Positions 1 to 9,124 of a DNA stretch of 64,000 bases are shown here, in pieces. The DNA lies in IMG/VR virus record IMGVR_UViG_3300031974_002528, positions 32,019 to 96,018 of that record; one strand, 5' to 3'. Made by a program: the position numbers and the translations under genes. Under the pieces are notes generated by a model. It had not been told where the DNA came from. It made no database searches and saw only the letters and a list, made by a program, of their open reading frames with translations. The first letter of the stretch is position 1, and every line of letters begins with the position of its first letter. This DNA comes from a virus.

Positions 1-1
1 T

Positions 2-835
2 ACGAGTATTGGGGCACCCTTTTACGCATACTGTACATTGTACGATCAGCAATTAAATGATGGTAAAGATGTGATGCGATTTGGTAACATTGAATATATG
101 TTTAATAAAGAGGTTTGGAACGCCGATCAACCTCTACTGTATTCACAAAGTCGAGCTTCGGAAACTGGTGGCGGTTCCTTGGATAAGCAGAAATTCCAAG
201 TAAAAGACTTGCTAATGGAAAACATACAAGATACGTTAAAAATGATACAAGAAGGTGCTCTCGGTGCCAATCTAAGTTCTTATGATGTGTTCAGCAGTCA
301 AAGGTTTACTAGAAGATACGACATCACTAAGTTGCTGGAGAAAATGAAAGCATATGGGATGATGTCAGAGGGAGAACAAAATGTTTTCGATGACAAACAA
401 ACATTGACTATCGAGAACGAAACGAAAACTATGGATCAGTTTGACTCGCGTTTTATAAACATCGTAACTTCTTATGGAACTTATGGATATAGAAATAGTT
501 ATCACGATGTATTCGACGAGTCAGAAGCACTGAATAAGTTAAGGCATTATGCAGTAAAGAGCATGTTTAACAAAAATATGATGGACTTAAAATTTCCTGG
601 TGTCTCTTTTTGGCAAACATTATCTGAAGGTGCTTCTGGTGTTACCGTTGGCGACCTTGTTAAAATTAATTTCAAGAACACAAACGTAGAAGATGCTGGC
701 GACGAAGAATTTAATAAAGACTTATCAGGTACTTTCTTAGTGCATAAAGTTAGAAATGCGTTCTATTCGACAAAGCACGAAGTGGTTGCCTCAGTAACAA
801 AGGTTGCCGATTATGACGGAGGCACTCCTAAGTGA
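2..835 (+). CDS. gp27: Baseplate hub protein, gp27-like (5' partial)
   Basis: The reading frame is open at the left edge, so the gene starts upstream and only about 277 C-terminal residues are seen. The last 70 residues have the layout of the T4 gp27 C-terminal domain: a Gly-Val-rich stretch ending in VGDLVKINF, then a Leu-Ser-Gly-Thr-Phe-Leu-Val strand and an alternating strand before the end. In T4, gp27 is the trimeric hub ring that joins the tail tube to the gp5 spike. The stop overlaps the start of the gp5-like gene by four bases, which supports the hub assignment. The assignment rests on this domain and on context; the N-terminal part is not visible. Confidence 0.6.
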   Translation, partial: TSIGAPFYAYCTLYDQQLNDGKDVMRFGNIEYMFNKEVWNADQPLLYSQSRASETGGGSLDKQKFQVKDLLMENIQDTLKMIQEGALGANLSSYDVFSSQRFTRRYDITKLLEKMKAYGMMSEGEQNVFDDKQTLTIENETKTMDQFDSRFINIVTSYGTYGYRNSYHDVFDESEALNKLRHYAVKSMFNKNMMDLKFPGVSFWQTLSEGASGVTVGDLVKINFKNTNVEDAGDEEFNKDLSGTFLVHKVRNAFYSTKHEVVASVTKVADYDGGTPK

Positions 836-1731
836 GAACATTTAATCAGGAATACTACGGTGACGATGTTCGTTGGTTCGTTGCTAACGTAATCGACAAC
901 ACTCCTCCATATGGATTGGAAGGTAGAGTACAGATTCGCATACACGGTCTTCACGCAGATACAACAGATAAAACTGGTATCCCACAAAGAGACTTGCCTT
1001 GGGCGCAGGTTATGAACCCAGGAGATACTTATGGTGTTTCTGGTCTCGGTACAAGTTCTCAGATACTTCCTGGTGCTTTAGTATTTGGATTCTTCCTAGA
1101 TGGCGCAACTTCACAATTACCGTTGGTGCTTGGTTCTTTACCTCGTATTGAATTTCCAACTACGGTTCAGGCGTCAAAACGCGAGGATATGGCGACCAAC
1201 CCATTCAGTTATGAATTTAAACAATCTAATGCTGAGGCGATTGATCCAATATTAACAACTAGCAGTAAACCAGCAGGAGATGTTGCTCGTTATTTTATAG
1301 ACAATGGATTTAATGCAAAACAAGCATCTTCAATTACTGGAGTGCTACAAGAAATTAGTGGACTTGATCCCACCAACGTGAGTAATGGTATCGGCATTGC
1401 TGGATGGCAACCCAACACGCCTAGATACTATCGTTTCTACGCATACATACGCAGATTGGCACCTGCTAGAGATTCAACAGACTTTGAAGGACAGTTGCTT
1501 TATGTTCTTCACGAACTTAAAACTGCTCGTTCTAATGCGATGTCCAAGTTGCTTCGTGCGCGCGAGATTGAAGGCAACTTGTTTGGCGCGAAGGTTGACG
1601 GTATTGAAGAGAAAGGTAATGGACAGGTCGCACAACTTGTGAAGTATTATGTTGATCCTAAAACTGCTTGTAGTAAATCATCAGCAGAAGGTAAGGCGAA
1701 GGCAATTTATGGTGGTCTTGGAGCAAGGTAA
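832..1731 (+). CDS. gp5: Baseplate hub/tail lysozyme, gp5-like N-terminal half (OB fold + lysozyme-like domain)
   Basis: A 299-residue protein. Residues 1-115 look like the gp5 OB-fold domain: they carry the GRVQIRIHGLH strand, DLPWAQV and a PLVLGSLP end. Residues about 145-255 resemble the phage tail-lysin family (Phage_lysozyme2): 'VARYFIDNGF..KQASSITGVLQEISGLDP' followed by a G-I-G-I-A-G-W motif, with Glu174 as the probable catalytic acid. It would cut peptidoglycan during injection at the hub tip. T4 gp5 is one chain of OB fold, T4-type lysozyme and triple beta-helix; here the beta-helix is missing and appears in the gene at 4265. The gene overlaps the gp27-like stop and abuts the next start. 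The OB call is strong and the enzyme call is good. Confidence 0.82.
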   Translation: MRTFNQEYYGDDVRWFVANVIDNTPPYGLEGRVQIRIHGLHADTTDKTGIPQRDLPWAQVMNPGDTYGVSGLGTSSQILPGALVFGFFLDGATSQLPLVLGSLPRIEFPTTVQASKREDMATNPFSYEFKQSNAEAIDPILTTSSKPAGDVARYFIDNGFNAKQASSITGVLQEISGLDPTNVSNGIGIAGWQPNTPRYYRFYAYIRRLAPARDSTDFEGQLLYVLHELKTARSNAMSKLLRAREIEGNLFGAKVDGIEEKGNGQVAQLVKYYVDPKTACSKSSAEGKAKAIYGGLGAR

Positions 1732-2780
1732 TGGCACGAATTAATTTAAGCGAAATTAATCAATACATCAAAAACTTTTTTGATAGGATTGGACTTCGTG
1801 ACCTTGAAAAAGCACACGCAGAAAGAATCAAGCAATGGTTGATTGAAAACTTATCAAACATTGGTCGATACAGCGTTCGAGACTTCGAGAGGACAGGTAA
1901 TCTAAACTCGTTCGGTAAACACCCTTACAATGACATGCGTCCAGTCCATCACGATAGAGCAGATGGTTGGGTCTCGTTGACCGAAGAAGTTCCCGACATA
2001 GATCACCTTACATATGGCACAGGTATGTTGTATGTACACGGCGAAATGGAGTTGCCTGAATACTGGAAAGAGCAGGGTGGTAAGCCAGGTGATCACATGT
2101 ACAACGATGAGTTTCACCAAGTAAACTATTCGGGAACTCAAAAGTATTTGTATCAACAAGTTGGTAATGGTGGACTCACACCAGGATCTTTGCCAGTTTA
2201 CATCCCACAATTTTGGTATGAACCAGAGTTTGGTGATGACGATGTTAGACTGCCAGGAAGAACTCCATTAACTAAACCGAGCACTGGATCTCTCGCTTCG
2301 GGTTGGGGAGATCAAGATTGGGACCTTGGATATGTTTGGAAGCAAGATGTAGCAGTTCCTGCTCAAATAGTCTGCGGAACTTTTAAAGAACCAGGAGGCA
2401 CTGTTCCTCTTTACAGTGATCAGGTCGCTTGGTTCTATGGTACAATCACCTATACGATTGGCGGCGACCAAGTTCGCGAGCAACAAGGCGATGCCGCGGA
2501 TGGTGATAACGATGATATCGTATATCACTTGGATAATGAAAGAAACAACTATCCATGGCGAGTGGTGAATGGCGCAACTGCTCTGAGCGTGAAGACTATG
2601 CTTGAAGAAGTCATCAAAGAAAAATCAAACGGTATGTATGATGGCAGTTTGCCAGCACTTGCGGAAGATGTCGGCACCTATGCACCTTTAGAAGGATTGA
2701 AGTTCGTGAAGGATAAGATTGACGGTATCGTGAACTTTATTTCACCAGTCGACGAAGTTCCTCCGAAAAATAAGGGATAA
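1731..2780 (+). CDS. Unknown structural protein of the hub region
   Basis: A 349-residue soluble protein that I do not recognise. It has no signal peptide or membrane segment. The first 50 residues are helical and charged; the middle is rich in Gly, Trp, Tyr and Pro (residues 110-240), as in virion proteins; an Asp-rich stretch near residue 255 precedes a more helical C-terminus. It starts one base before the end of the gp5-like stop and lies 6 bases before the amidase gene, so it is almost certainly translated with the hub and spike genes. A role as a hub-associated or spike-chaperone protein is inferred from position only. Confidence 0.5.
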   Translation: MARINLSEINQYIKNFFDRIGLRDLEKAHAERIKQWLIENLSNIGRYSVRDFERTGNLNSFGKHPYNDMRPVHHDRADGWVSLTEEVPDIDHLTYGTGMLYVHGEMELPEYWKEQGGKPGDHMYNDEFHQVNYSGTQKYLYQQVGNGGLTPGSLPVYIPQFWYEPEFGDDDVRLPGRTPLTKPSTGSLASGWGDQDWDLGYVWKQDVAVPAQIVCGTFKEPGGTVPLYSDQVAWFYGTITYTIGGDQVREQQGDAADGDNDDIVYHLDNERNNYPWRVVNGATALSVKTMLEEVIKEKSNGMYDGSLPALAEDVGTYAPLEGLKFVKDKIDGIVNFISPVDEVPPKNKG

Positions 2781-2786
2781 TGTAAT

Positions 2787-4265
2787 ATGGCGATTGGAAC
2801 ACAAAGTGCCTTTAATACTCTCATCGCACAGTCAGTTGTCTCGGCGAATGGAACCGCTGCGGCGTTTGATTCTCTGACAGGAGGAACATTGCCAGACAGC
2901 ACTAAAGAAGAAATCGACACTCTGGTTGCTACAACTCTCAGAGAAAATAACGGAAATCCAACGCCAGGATTATACGAGCAGGTCGCGGAGTTGATGGTCG
3001 GATCAACACCAGGAATGAGTGTTGAAACTTTGGCAAATGTTCTTCGGTCGACAGATATCGCTGGAGTGCTGACAAAAAAGGCACCTTCGGTTAATATTGA
3101 AAATCAACTAGCAACCATAACAACTAGATACGAGAAGAAGTTACAGCAAATTGCTGGCGCGGTTGACCAAGAAGTTTTGAAACTTGGATTGCCAGGATTT
3201 GCGCAGAATGCTGCGAACAATATAGTAAACGACAGCATGGCACTAATTAATGATGCCTTGCTACAAGCAGGGATAACATCGGATACAGGTGCACCTGCTA
3301 CAATAAACGATGCTAAAACAATAGTTGTAAACAAAATTTTATCTCAACAAGATTTGATTTCAGTTGATGACGTTATTGGACCAAAAACTTCAAAACAAGT
3401 AAAAGAATCTATAAAAGCAGCGGGTGATGCTGCGGGAATAATTGACACTTCCGAACTATCAGTAGAAAATGCAAAAGAACTTGCTGGTAACGCGATACAA
3501 GGGATAAATGGTGGACCAAACTCAAGTAAAGAGTATACCGATACCGTTGGTGATGTTGCTCCAACTATCATAGGATTAACAGAAGAGCAAGAACTTGATA
3601 TTGTCGGACCTCCTAGTTATGAAATAGGTGGGAGTAATATTCAGGCAGGTAGCACCTACATTTCTTCTATAGAAGAACTTGAAGCGGAGATGGCGAGTAT
3701 GACTCGCGATATTTCCGAGATAATCGTGCATTGGTCTGAAACTTTTACGAACGCTAATCTTACCGCTGCGCAGTTGACTAAATTAACTGGAGCAGGCGAT
3801 AATGCATATCACTTAATTATCCGTAGAGATGGAGCAGTTGAAAGAGGTGTTCCTCTAAACAGCGTAGGAAATCATTGCCCAGTTAATAACCATAATGCAT
3901 ACTCGATTGGTGTGTGCTTAGTTGGCGGTGTTAATGTACCTTCAGATTCGAGGGATATGGAAATAGAAGTTTCGCCGAGAAGCATTACACAGTCTCAATA
4001 TAATAGTTTGTATCAAATTTTTAGAACGTTCTTTGACCAATATCCTGGTGGGCAGGCATTGGGTCATATGGATGTAGACGTGTCCCAAAACGATCCTGGG
4101 TTTGATGTGCGCGACTATGTGTACAACAATTTTAATAAGCAGAGTTTGTATATGGATCCTCCAAACGATCCTGCACTGTCTCCTCAGGACATCTTGAAGG
4201 CACTTGAAGGTCAAGGTCCAGATATATTAACCAAAGACCCTGACGCTATGGAGAAGAAATTCTAA
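2787..4265 (+). CDS. Virion-associated N-acetylmuramoyl-L-alanine amidase
   Basis: A 492-residue protein in two parts. Residues 1-290 are Ala/Thr/Asn-rich and helical without a known motif, and may be a virion attachment region. Residues about 305-460 look like an Amidase_2/PGRP domain: strand IIVHWSET with His315, then AYHLIIRRDGAVERG, NAYSIGVCLVGG, GHMDVD with His427 and NDPGFD with Asp436. These match the zinc-ligand pattern of the T7 lysozyme family, with Asp in place of the third-ligand Cys. The enzyme would cleave the bond between muramic acid and L-alanine in peptidoglycan. It sits between two parts of the spike, so a tail-borne rather than late-lysis role is likely. The stop overlaps the next start. 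Confidence 0.85.
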   Translation: MAIGTQSAFNTLIAQSVVSANGTAAAFDSLTGGTLPDSTKEEIDTLVATTLRENNGNPTPGLYEQVAELMVGSTPGMSVETLANVLRSTDIAGVLTKKAPSVNIENQLATITTRYEKKLQQIAGAVDQEVLKLGLPGFAQNAANNIVNDSMALINDALLQAGITSDTGAPATINDAKTIVVNKILSQQDLISVDDVIGPKTSKQVKESIKAAGDAAGIIDTSELSVENAKELAGNAIQGINGGPNSSKEYTDTVGDVAPTIIGLTEEQELDIVGPPSYEIGGSNIQAGSTYISSIEELEAEMASMTRDISEIIVHWSETFTNANLTAAQLTKLTGAGDNAYHLIIRRDGAVERGVPLNSVGNHCPVNNHNAYSIGVCLVGGVNVPSDSRDMEIEVSPRSITQSQYNSLYQIFRTFFDQYPGGQALGHMDVDVSQNDPGFDVRDYVYNNFNKQSLYMDPPNDPALSPQDILKALEGQGPDILTKDPDAMEKKF

Positions 4266-6649
4266 TGACCACTGGTTCTAATAAAGTTACAGACAGAATT
4301 AATGACCCTAATGCAGAAAGCGAGGAGTTAACAACAGGCATACCGCTAGATGGATCAGTGGATCCAACAGGTGAGTATCCTTTACGGTACAACTGGTTTT
4401 CTTCTAACGTAAGTGCTGCTGGTCGCGGCGTCAAGGTCAATGATCTTTGGATGCGCGGAAGCACTATGGGCGTCAGTTTTGATGTCCCGATCGGCACAAC
4501 TTCTATATTCCCATTTAACCAAGCAAACGTAACACCATCAGGTCATTCGTTTGAGATAGATGATACTCCTGGGAATCAGCGGATCCTGATCAAACATCAC
4601 ACTGGCGCAGGCGTAGAACTAAAGCAAGACGGTTCAGTTCTTATCGCTTCGCGTACGCATCAGGTTCAAGTGGTTGGTGCAGATCACGAACTGATTGTGC
4701 AGGGTGAAGGCAACATAACATACGACGGGGACATGAATCTAACAGTCAACGGAAACTATAATCTGACTGTTGGTGGTACAATGAACGTAGATATTGGGGC
4801 GAATCACAATCACTCGATTCATGGTTCTTATATTACTGAAACTGGTGACACGCATCAAACCATTGTTCGTGGTAATAAAGATACAAAGGTCTGGGGTGAC
4901 GTCGTAGATTTTACTGCGAGTGAGCATAAGGTAATCACAAAAGGCGATTATCGAATCCTGTCGAATAAAGATATTATTCCGAACGCTCGTCGCGGTATTC
5001 GTATGACAGCAGAAAAACATCTCACAACTGCTTGTGGCGGGTTTACTACATTCTCATCTGATCGTATGCATATTATCGGAAGAAAGGGTAAGATTGGAGG
5101 TGAGGAGTTTCACTTCTTTGGATCTTTGTTCACTGGTGGCGGTGATGATACACAAGGCAAGAATACAGTATTTCATGGCAACCTTGTAGGTCGTGCCCTT
5201 GAAGCATGGACTGCGAAATACTCCAAGTTTTCCGAGCATGCCCACTCTGCCTTTGCTGCGAGTGGCGCATTGGTAGCAAGTAGTGTCGGAGGAGTTCCTG
5301 GTACGTTTACTCCATCGCCGATGAGCGTAAAACCAGATTATCAATTTGAGTGGGGTTGGAACGCGAAGGATAACCATGTAGTTCTGCAATCCATGCGATT
5401 TGATGGTAGTGTGCTCAATGACGACCCAGATTGGTGGATTATCCCAGGATTGCCAGGAGGATTAAACCAAGGACTTGCCATGAGTTCGGAGCACTCAGAG
5501 AATATATTAGGGCACGAACCTTTGTACCAGTATTACGGAAACCCGACTAAGTGGTGGGAAGTATGGAACAAGACTTCCCCATATGCTGTTCGTAAGGTTG
5601 TTATCGACCACGACGATACCATTGAAGATAAGATTGCGAAGAACGACACATACACTTATTACTTCAACTGGACACCAGAAACGCCAGAGATTCGCTCCAA
5701 GTTGCGAACGATGGACGGTGCTAACGATACGGCAACTTCTCCAGAAGGTCAAACTGATGGACCAAAGTGTATACAATCATTGCTAGACGAAAACAGGTTA
5801 AGCGCAAAATACAAAGATCCTGGTCCATCTGCTCCATACGAGATTAAGAGAACTGGTACAAGTATCCCAACAGCAAGGTTTGGATATTCGCTTCTTGGTA
5901 ACCCAGTAGAGCGTGCGTCCAAAACATTCTTGCCTAAAAATAAACAGGCGGCAACTAGAACTATTTTGGCAGATCCTCTCTACAACCCTGATAAAATGGA
6001 TGCGCCGATCACAAGTAAAACCAGATTGTCTAAGTCTAGCACCATGTCTAAGTTCTTTGGTGCCCCAGGATCTAAAACTTCTTTGGACTTTGTTCCTATC
6101 GTTAAAGATCGACAAGACCTCGCGCGACAGTTTTATCTGCATGCATGGTTGATGGAAGGTGTTTCTTCTCTGAAAGAGTTTAGCAACTTCAGATTACAGG
6201 TTACGGAAGGATATTACAACCCAGCGAACGGTATCCGTAGAAAGTACGACGGTTCCTCTAGTGAACCTGCTATCAAGCGATACTGGAGAGAACCATATCG
6301 GAAAGAAGATGGCGGTAGTTGTCAAAAATCTATTGTACAAGGCGCACCATATATTAATGAGTTGAAGTATGAGGGTCGCGCATGCGCGTACACTCTTTAT
6401 AACTCTCGCGGAAAGATCGACTATAGCGCGACCTTTGAACTTTCTTTGCATATTCGAGACTTGTTCTTCTACGACCAGTTAAGTTTGGATTATGATTATA
6501 CTCGACCAGATAATGTTCTTACTCAACAACTAATAGTGGTGATGCCTAAAATCGAAAAAGACTTTAAGGCAACTTTTGAGATGAAAGTTTGTACATACTT
6601 CAACAGACAATTGTTGTCAGGCGCAGACCTTATAGAAATAACCGACTGA
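4265..6649 (+). CDS. Baseplate spike, gp5 C-terminal-like triple beta-helix needle
   Basis: A 794-residue protein. Residues about 85-125 match the segment that joins OB fold to needle in gp5/VgrG proteins (SGHSFEIDDTPGNQRILIKH). Residues 120-235 are beta-helix octad repeats with alternating V-x-G units (MNLTVNGNYNLTVGGTMNVDIG), the pattern of the T4 gp5 needle. The remaining 550 residues are long and of unknown fold, rich in aromatic and basic residues. It probably trimerises as the membrane-piercing needle on the gp5-like OB/lysozyme protein. T4 joins these parts in one 575-residue chain; here the needle is a separate and much larger gene. Confidence 0.72.
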   Translation: MTTGSNKVTDRINDPNAESEELTTGIPLDGSVDPTGEYPLRYNWFSSNVSAAGRGVKVNDLWMRGSTMGVSFDVPIGTTSIFPFNQANVTPSGHSFEIDDTPGNQRILIKHHTGAGVELKQDGSVLIASRTHQVQVVGADHELIVQGEGNITYDGDMNLTVNGNYNLTVGGTMNVDIGANHNHSIHGSYITETGDTHQTIVRGNKDTKVWGDVVDFTASEHKVITKGDYRILSNKDIIPNARRGIRMTAEKHLTTACGGFTTFSSDRMHIIGRKGKIGGEEFHFFGSLFTGGGDDTQGKNTVFHGNLVGRALEAWTAKYSKFSEHAHSAFAASGALVASSVGGVPGTFTPSPMSVKPDYQFEWGWNAKDNHVVLQSMRFDGSVLNDDPDWWIIPGLPGGLNQGLAMSSEHSENILGHEPLYQYYGNPTKWWEVWNKTSPYAVRKVVIDHDDTIEDKIAKNDTYTYYFNWTPETPEIRSKLRTMDGANDTATSPEGQTDGPKCIQSLLDENRLSAKYKDPGPSAPYEIKRTGTSIPTARFGYSLLGNPVERASKTFLPKNKQAATRTILADPLYNPDKMDAPITSKTRLSKSSTMSKFFGAPGSKTSLDFVPIVKDRQDLARQFYLHAWLMEGVSSLKEFSNFRLQVTEGYYNPANGIRRKYDGSSSEPAIKRYWREPYRKEDGGSCQKSIVQGAPYINELKYEGRACAYTLYNSRGKIDYSATFELSLHIRDLFFYDQLSLDYDYTRPDNVLTQQLIVVMPKIEKDFKATFEMKVCTYFNRQLLSGADLIEITD

Positions 6650-6655
6650 TAGCAG

Positions 6656-6663
6656 TATAAATA
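6656..6663 (+). promoter_or_regulatory. T4-type late promoter for the baseplate wedge operon
   Basis: An exact TATAAATA octamer in the short gap before the gp25 gene. This is the T4 late -10 element read by the gp55 sigma factor, and a gp55 homologue is encoded at 48425. Confidence 0.75.
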
Positions 6664-6690
6664 GATGTATCAAACCATCGGATAATAAGA

Positions 6691-7197
6691 ATGGCACTGA
6701 AACGAGTCACCCCAGGAAAGACTGATACTACGTTAGTCACTGGGAAAAAAATAGACTACAAAGACATAGATTTGTCTTTTTCTGCTAAGCCAGGATCTAT
6801 TAATGAAGATGGCAAGAAGCAAGGCGACGTCTATAAAAAAGTTGACACTGCTGCTGTAATTCAAGCAGTGGAAAACGTCTTACTGACTGACAGACTAGAA
6901 AAACCTTTCAACCCAAATTACGGTGCGAACCTCAGATCAATGTTGTTCGACATGGTTGAAACATACTCTGAAGAGTTGGTTAGAAGGCAAATTATCAGAG
7001 CACTTAATAGAGATGAACCGAGAGTAACTGTCACTGACGTTAAATTTTATGACGGAAACAGACTCGTTAATTCAGGCGCAGCAAGCATATTCGATAGGGA
7101 TAGTCTTAGAAACACAGTTGCTATTATTGTAGAATTTGAAATAGACAATTCCCAAGGGCAATTTTCAGCAAGAGTAAACTTGAACAGGTTACGATAA
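6691..7197 (+). CDS. gp25: Baseplate wedge subunit gp25
   Basis: A 168-residue protein of the gp25/GPW family. The diagnostic core is seen: NPNYGANLRSMLFDM, then a helix and 'NRDEPRVTV', which holds the conserved Glu-Pro-Arg motif of this lysozyme-derived structural fold. In T4, gp25 forms the inner core of each wedge with gp6 and gp7 and nucleates the sheath. T4 gp25 is about 132 residues, so there is an N-terminal extension of some 30 residues. The gene follows a TATAAATA promoter and its stop overlaps the gp6 start. Confidence 0.92.
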   Translation: MALKRVTPGKTDTTLVTGKKIDYKDIDLSFSAKPGSINEDGKKQGDVYKKVDTAAVIQAVENVLLTDRLEKPFNPNYGANLRSMLFDMVETYSEELVRRQIIRALNRDEPRVTVTDVKFYDGNRLVNSGAASIFDRDSLRNTVAIIVEFEIDNSQGQFSARVNLNRLR

Positions 7198-9119
7198 TGG
7201 CAACAACAATTAATTCTTCAAAGTTAGATTTTCAACAGATCAAAGATACTCTTAAGCAGTCTTTGAAAGACACTCAGGAGTTTGAAGATTACGATTTCGA
7301 GGCATCTGGATTATCAAACATCCTAGATGTTTTGGCATATAATACGCATCTAAATGGTCTTATCGCAAACTTTTCTCTAAACGAATCTTATCTCGTTACT
7401 GCTCAACTGCGTCCATCTGTTGTATCCCTTGCTGAGTCTTTGGGTTATGTTCCGAATTCTAAAAAATCTCCAGAGTCTACGGTTGAGGTAGAAGTTAATA
7501 CAGTCGATCTATTAAACGTAGCAAACAATCAAACTTTGCAACCAGGACAACTGGTACTTCGAGGTGTAAAAGACGGAATCGACTATACATTTTCTAACAG
7601 AGAATCTATTAGTGCTGTTTCTAGAGGCGGTGAAGTCTACAGGTTTGCCCCAACTGCTGACGCATCACAACCGATTAGAGTGTTTGAAGGCGAAGAAGTA
7701 AACTTACAGTTTGTTGTTGGTGATGTTGTGGACACAGTTTATGTTATCCCTGATGAAAACATTGATATCAACACTGCAATCGTAAAAGTTTACACCAATC
7801 AAGAAGCAGCAGCGACTGATGGTAGTTCGGTGGAGCATACTAATCTGTTAAACGCAACAACCATTACTGAACTTTCTCGCTTGTACGTATTGAGAGAATC
7901 CCCGAACGGATTTTATGAATTGACTTTCGGTAACGGAAATTCTTTAGGACAAGCACCGCAAGCAGGTAATGTTATTAACATTAACTATCTGCGAACTAAT
8001 GGGGCAATTGCTAACAATATTCCAACTCTGCGATTGAGTAGTTCTCTAGAATTCGTTGAGAGGCAAACAGGAGACGCAATTGCTGTTCCTGATGAAGATG
8101 TTAGTATTTCAGTACAGACCAGATCTGCTGGCGGTGACGATAAAGAAGATATCGAATCTATCAGAATAAGAGCGCCATACCAGTATGCTGCTCAAAACCG
8201 AATGGTAACAGCAACAGACTATTCTGCAATTATTTTGAAGAGATACGCAAACTATATTGACGACATCAAATCTTGGGGCGGCGAAGACGACGACAAACCA
8301 GACTATGGTGCGGTGTTCACTTCCATTGTATTCAAAGAGAACTTGACCAATGCCACCATTGACCTTGTTAGGAGAGGCATACTTGACCTAGCAGATGAGT
8401 TTTCGATCGCTTCTTTCCGATTAAACTTCACCGATCCAGTGGAAACTTTTATTTCTGCGCAAACTTTTTTCCAGTGGAACCCTTCTTTAACAGGTAATAC
8501 TGAGTCTACGATTCGCGCTGATGTTCAAACTGCCATTGATAACTACTTTAATGACAACACAGGTAAGTTTGATCAAGTTTTCCGTAGATCTAATATGTTG
8601 ACTAAAATTGATGCTACTAACCCGTCAGTTCTTTCTTCTAGATCCAATATTAGGATAAACAGAAGAATTACCCCAGTTTACAACTTACAGCAAAATCATG
8701 AATTGTATTTCCCTGTAGCATTGAGGGATCCAACACTCGTTATTGAACCGACAATCACCAGTTCTTTGTTCATATACCGAAACCAGACATGCTTTATTCG
8801 CAACAAGTTGGATAAGAGAGTTAGAATTTCTCCACCAGGAATAAATCCAGTTGTGTTTGATAGCAAACCTTCTAGCGATCTTGAGTTGGTAAGTATCTCA
8901 GGGAGGATATTGGTAAGTAATATTGGTTCTTACAATGCCGCCGAGGGAATCGTGAAAATCGACGGACTTACTGTTCAAAGTATTCCGAACGCCAGAAACT
9001 TTATCAAAATTTTTGCGGTTCCGGCAAATGAATCAGTTGTGGTGGCAAAGTTGAATAACGTAGTTAAGTATGACGCTGAAGAATCTTTCGCGAAGGCAAT
9101 ATTGGTCGACACTGAGTAA
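7197..9119 (+). CDS. gp6: Baseplate wedge subunit gp6 (baseplate J-like)
   Basis: A 640-residue protein, close to the T4 gp6 length of 660. It starts with the marine T4-like gp6 signature: a helix with LKQSLKDTQEFEDYDFEASGL-type residues (7230-7310), then LAYNTHLNG and a helix with LAESLGYVP. The middle carries a baseplate-J core including 'YELTFGNGNSLGQAPQAGN' and RIRAPYQYAAQNRMVTATDY. It dimerises in the wedge core and links neighbouring wedges. Order gp25-gp6 is that of the W-J pair in simple contractile tails. Confidence 0.93.
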   Translation: MATTINSSKLDFQQIKDTLKQSLKDTQEFEDYDFEASGLSNILDVLAYNTHLNGLIANFSLNESYLVTAQLRPSVVSLAESLGYVPNSKKSPESTVEVEVNTVDLLNVANNQTLQPGQLVLRGVKDGIDYTFSNRESISAVSRGGEVYRFAPTADASQPIRVFEGEEVNLQFVVGDVVDTVYVIPDENIDINTAIVKVYTNQEAAATDGSSVEHTNLLNATTITELSRLYVLRESPNGFYELTFGNGNSLGQAPQAGNVININYLRTNGAIANNIPTLRLSSSLEFVERQTGDAIAVPDEDVSISVQTRSAGGDDKEDIESIRIRAPYQYAAQNRMVTATDYSAIILKRYANYIDDIKSWGGEDDDKPDYGAVFTSIVFKENLTNATIDLVRRGILDLADEFSIASFRLNFTDPVETFISAQTFFQWNPSLTGNTESTIRADVQTAIDNYFNDNTGKFDQVFRRSNMLTKIDATNPSVLSSRSNIRINRRITPVYNLQQNHELYFPVALRDPTLVIEPTITSSLFIYRNQTCFIRNKLDKRVRISPPGINPVVFDSKPSSDLELVSISGRILVSNIGSYNAAEGIVKIDGLTVQSIPNARNFIKIFAVPANESVVVAKLNNVVKYDAEESFAKAILVDTE

Positions 9120-9124
9120 ATAAA

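Noticed and set aside
1902-6451. Many reverse-strand open frames of 60-115 residues across the baseplate genes
   Set aside because: They lie inside well-supported + strand genes, have no ribosome sites or family motifs, and look like complements of the coding frames.
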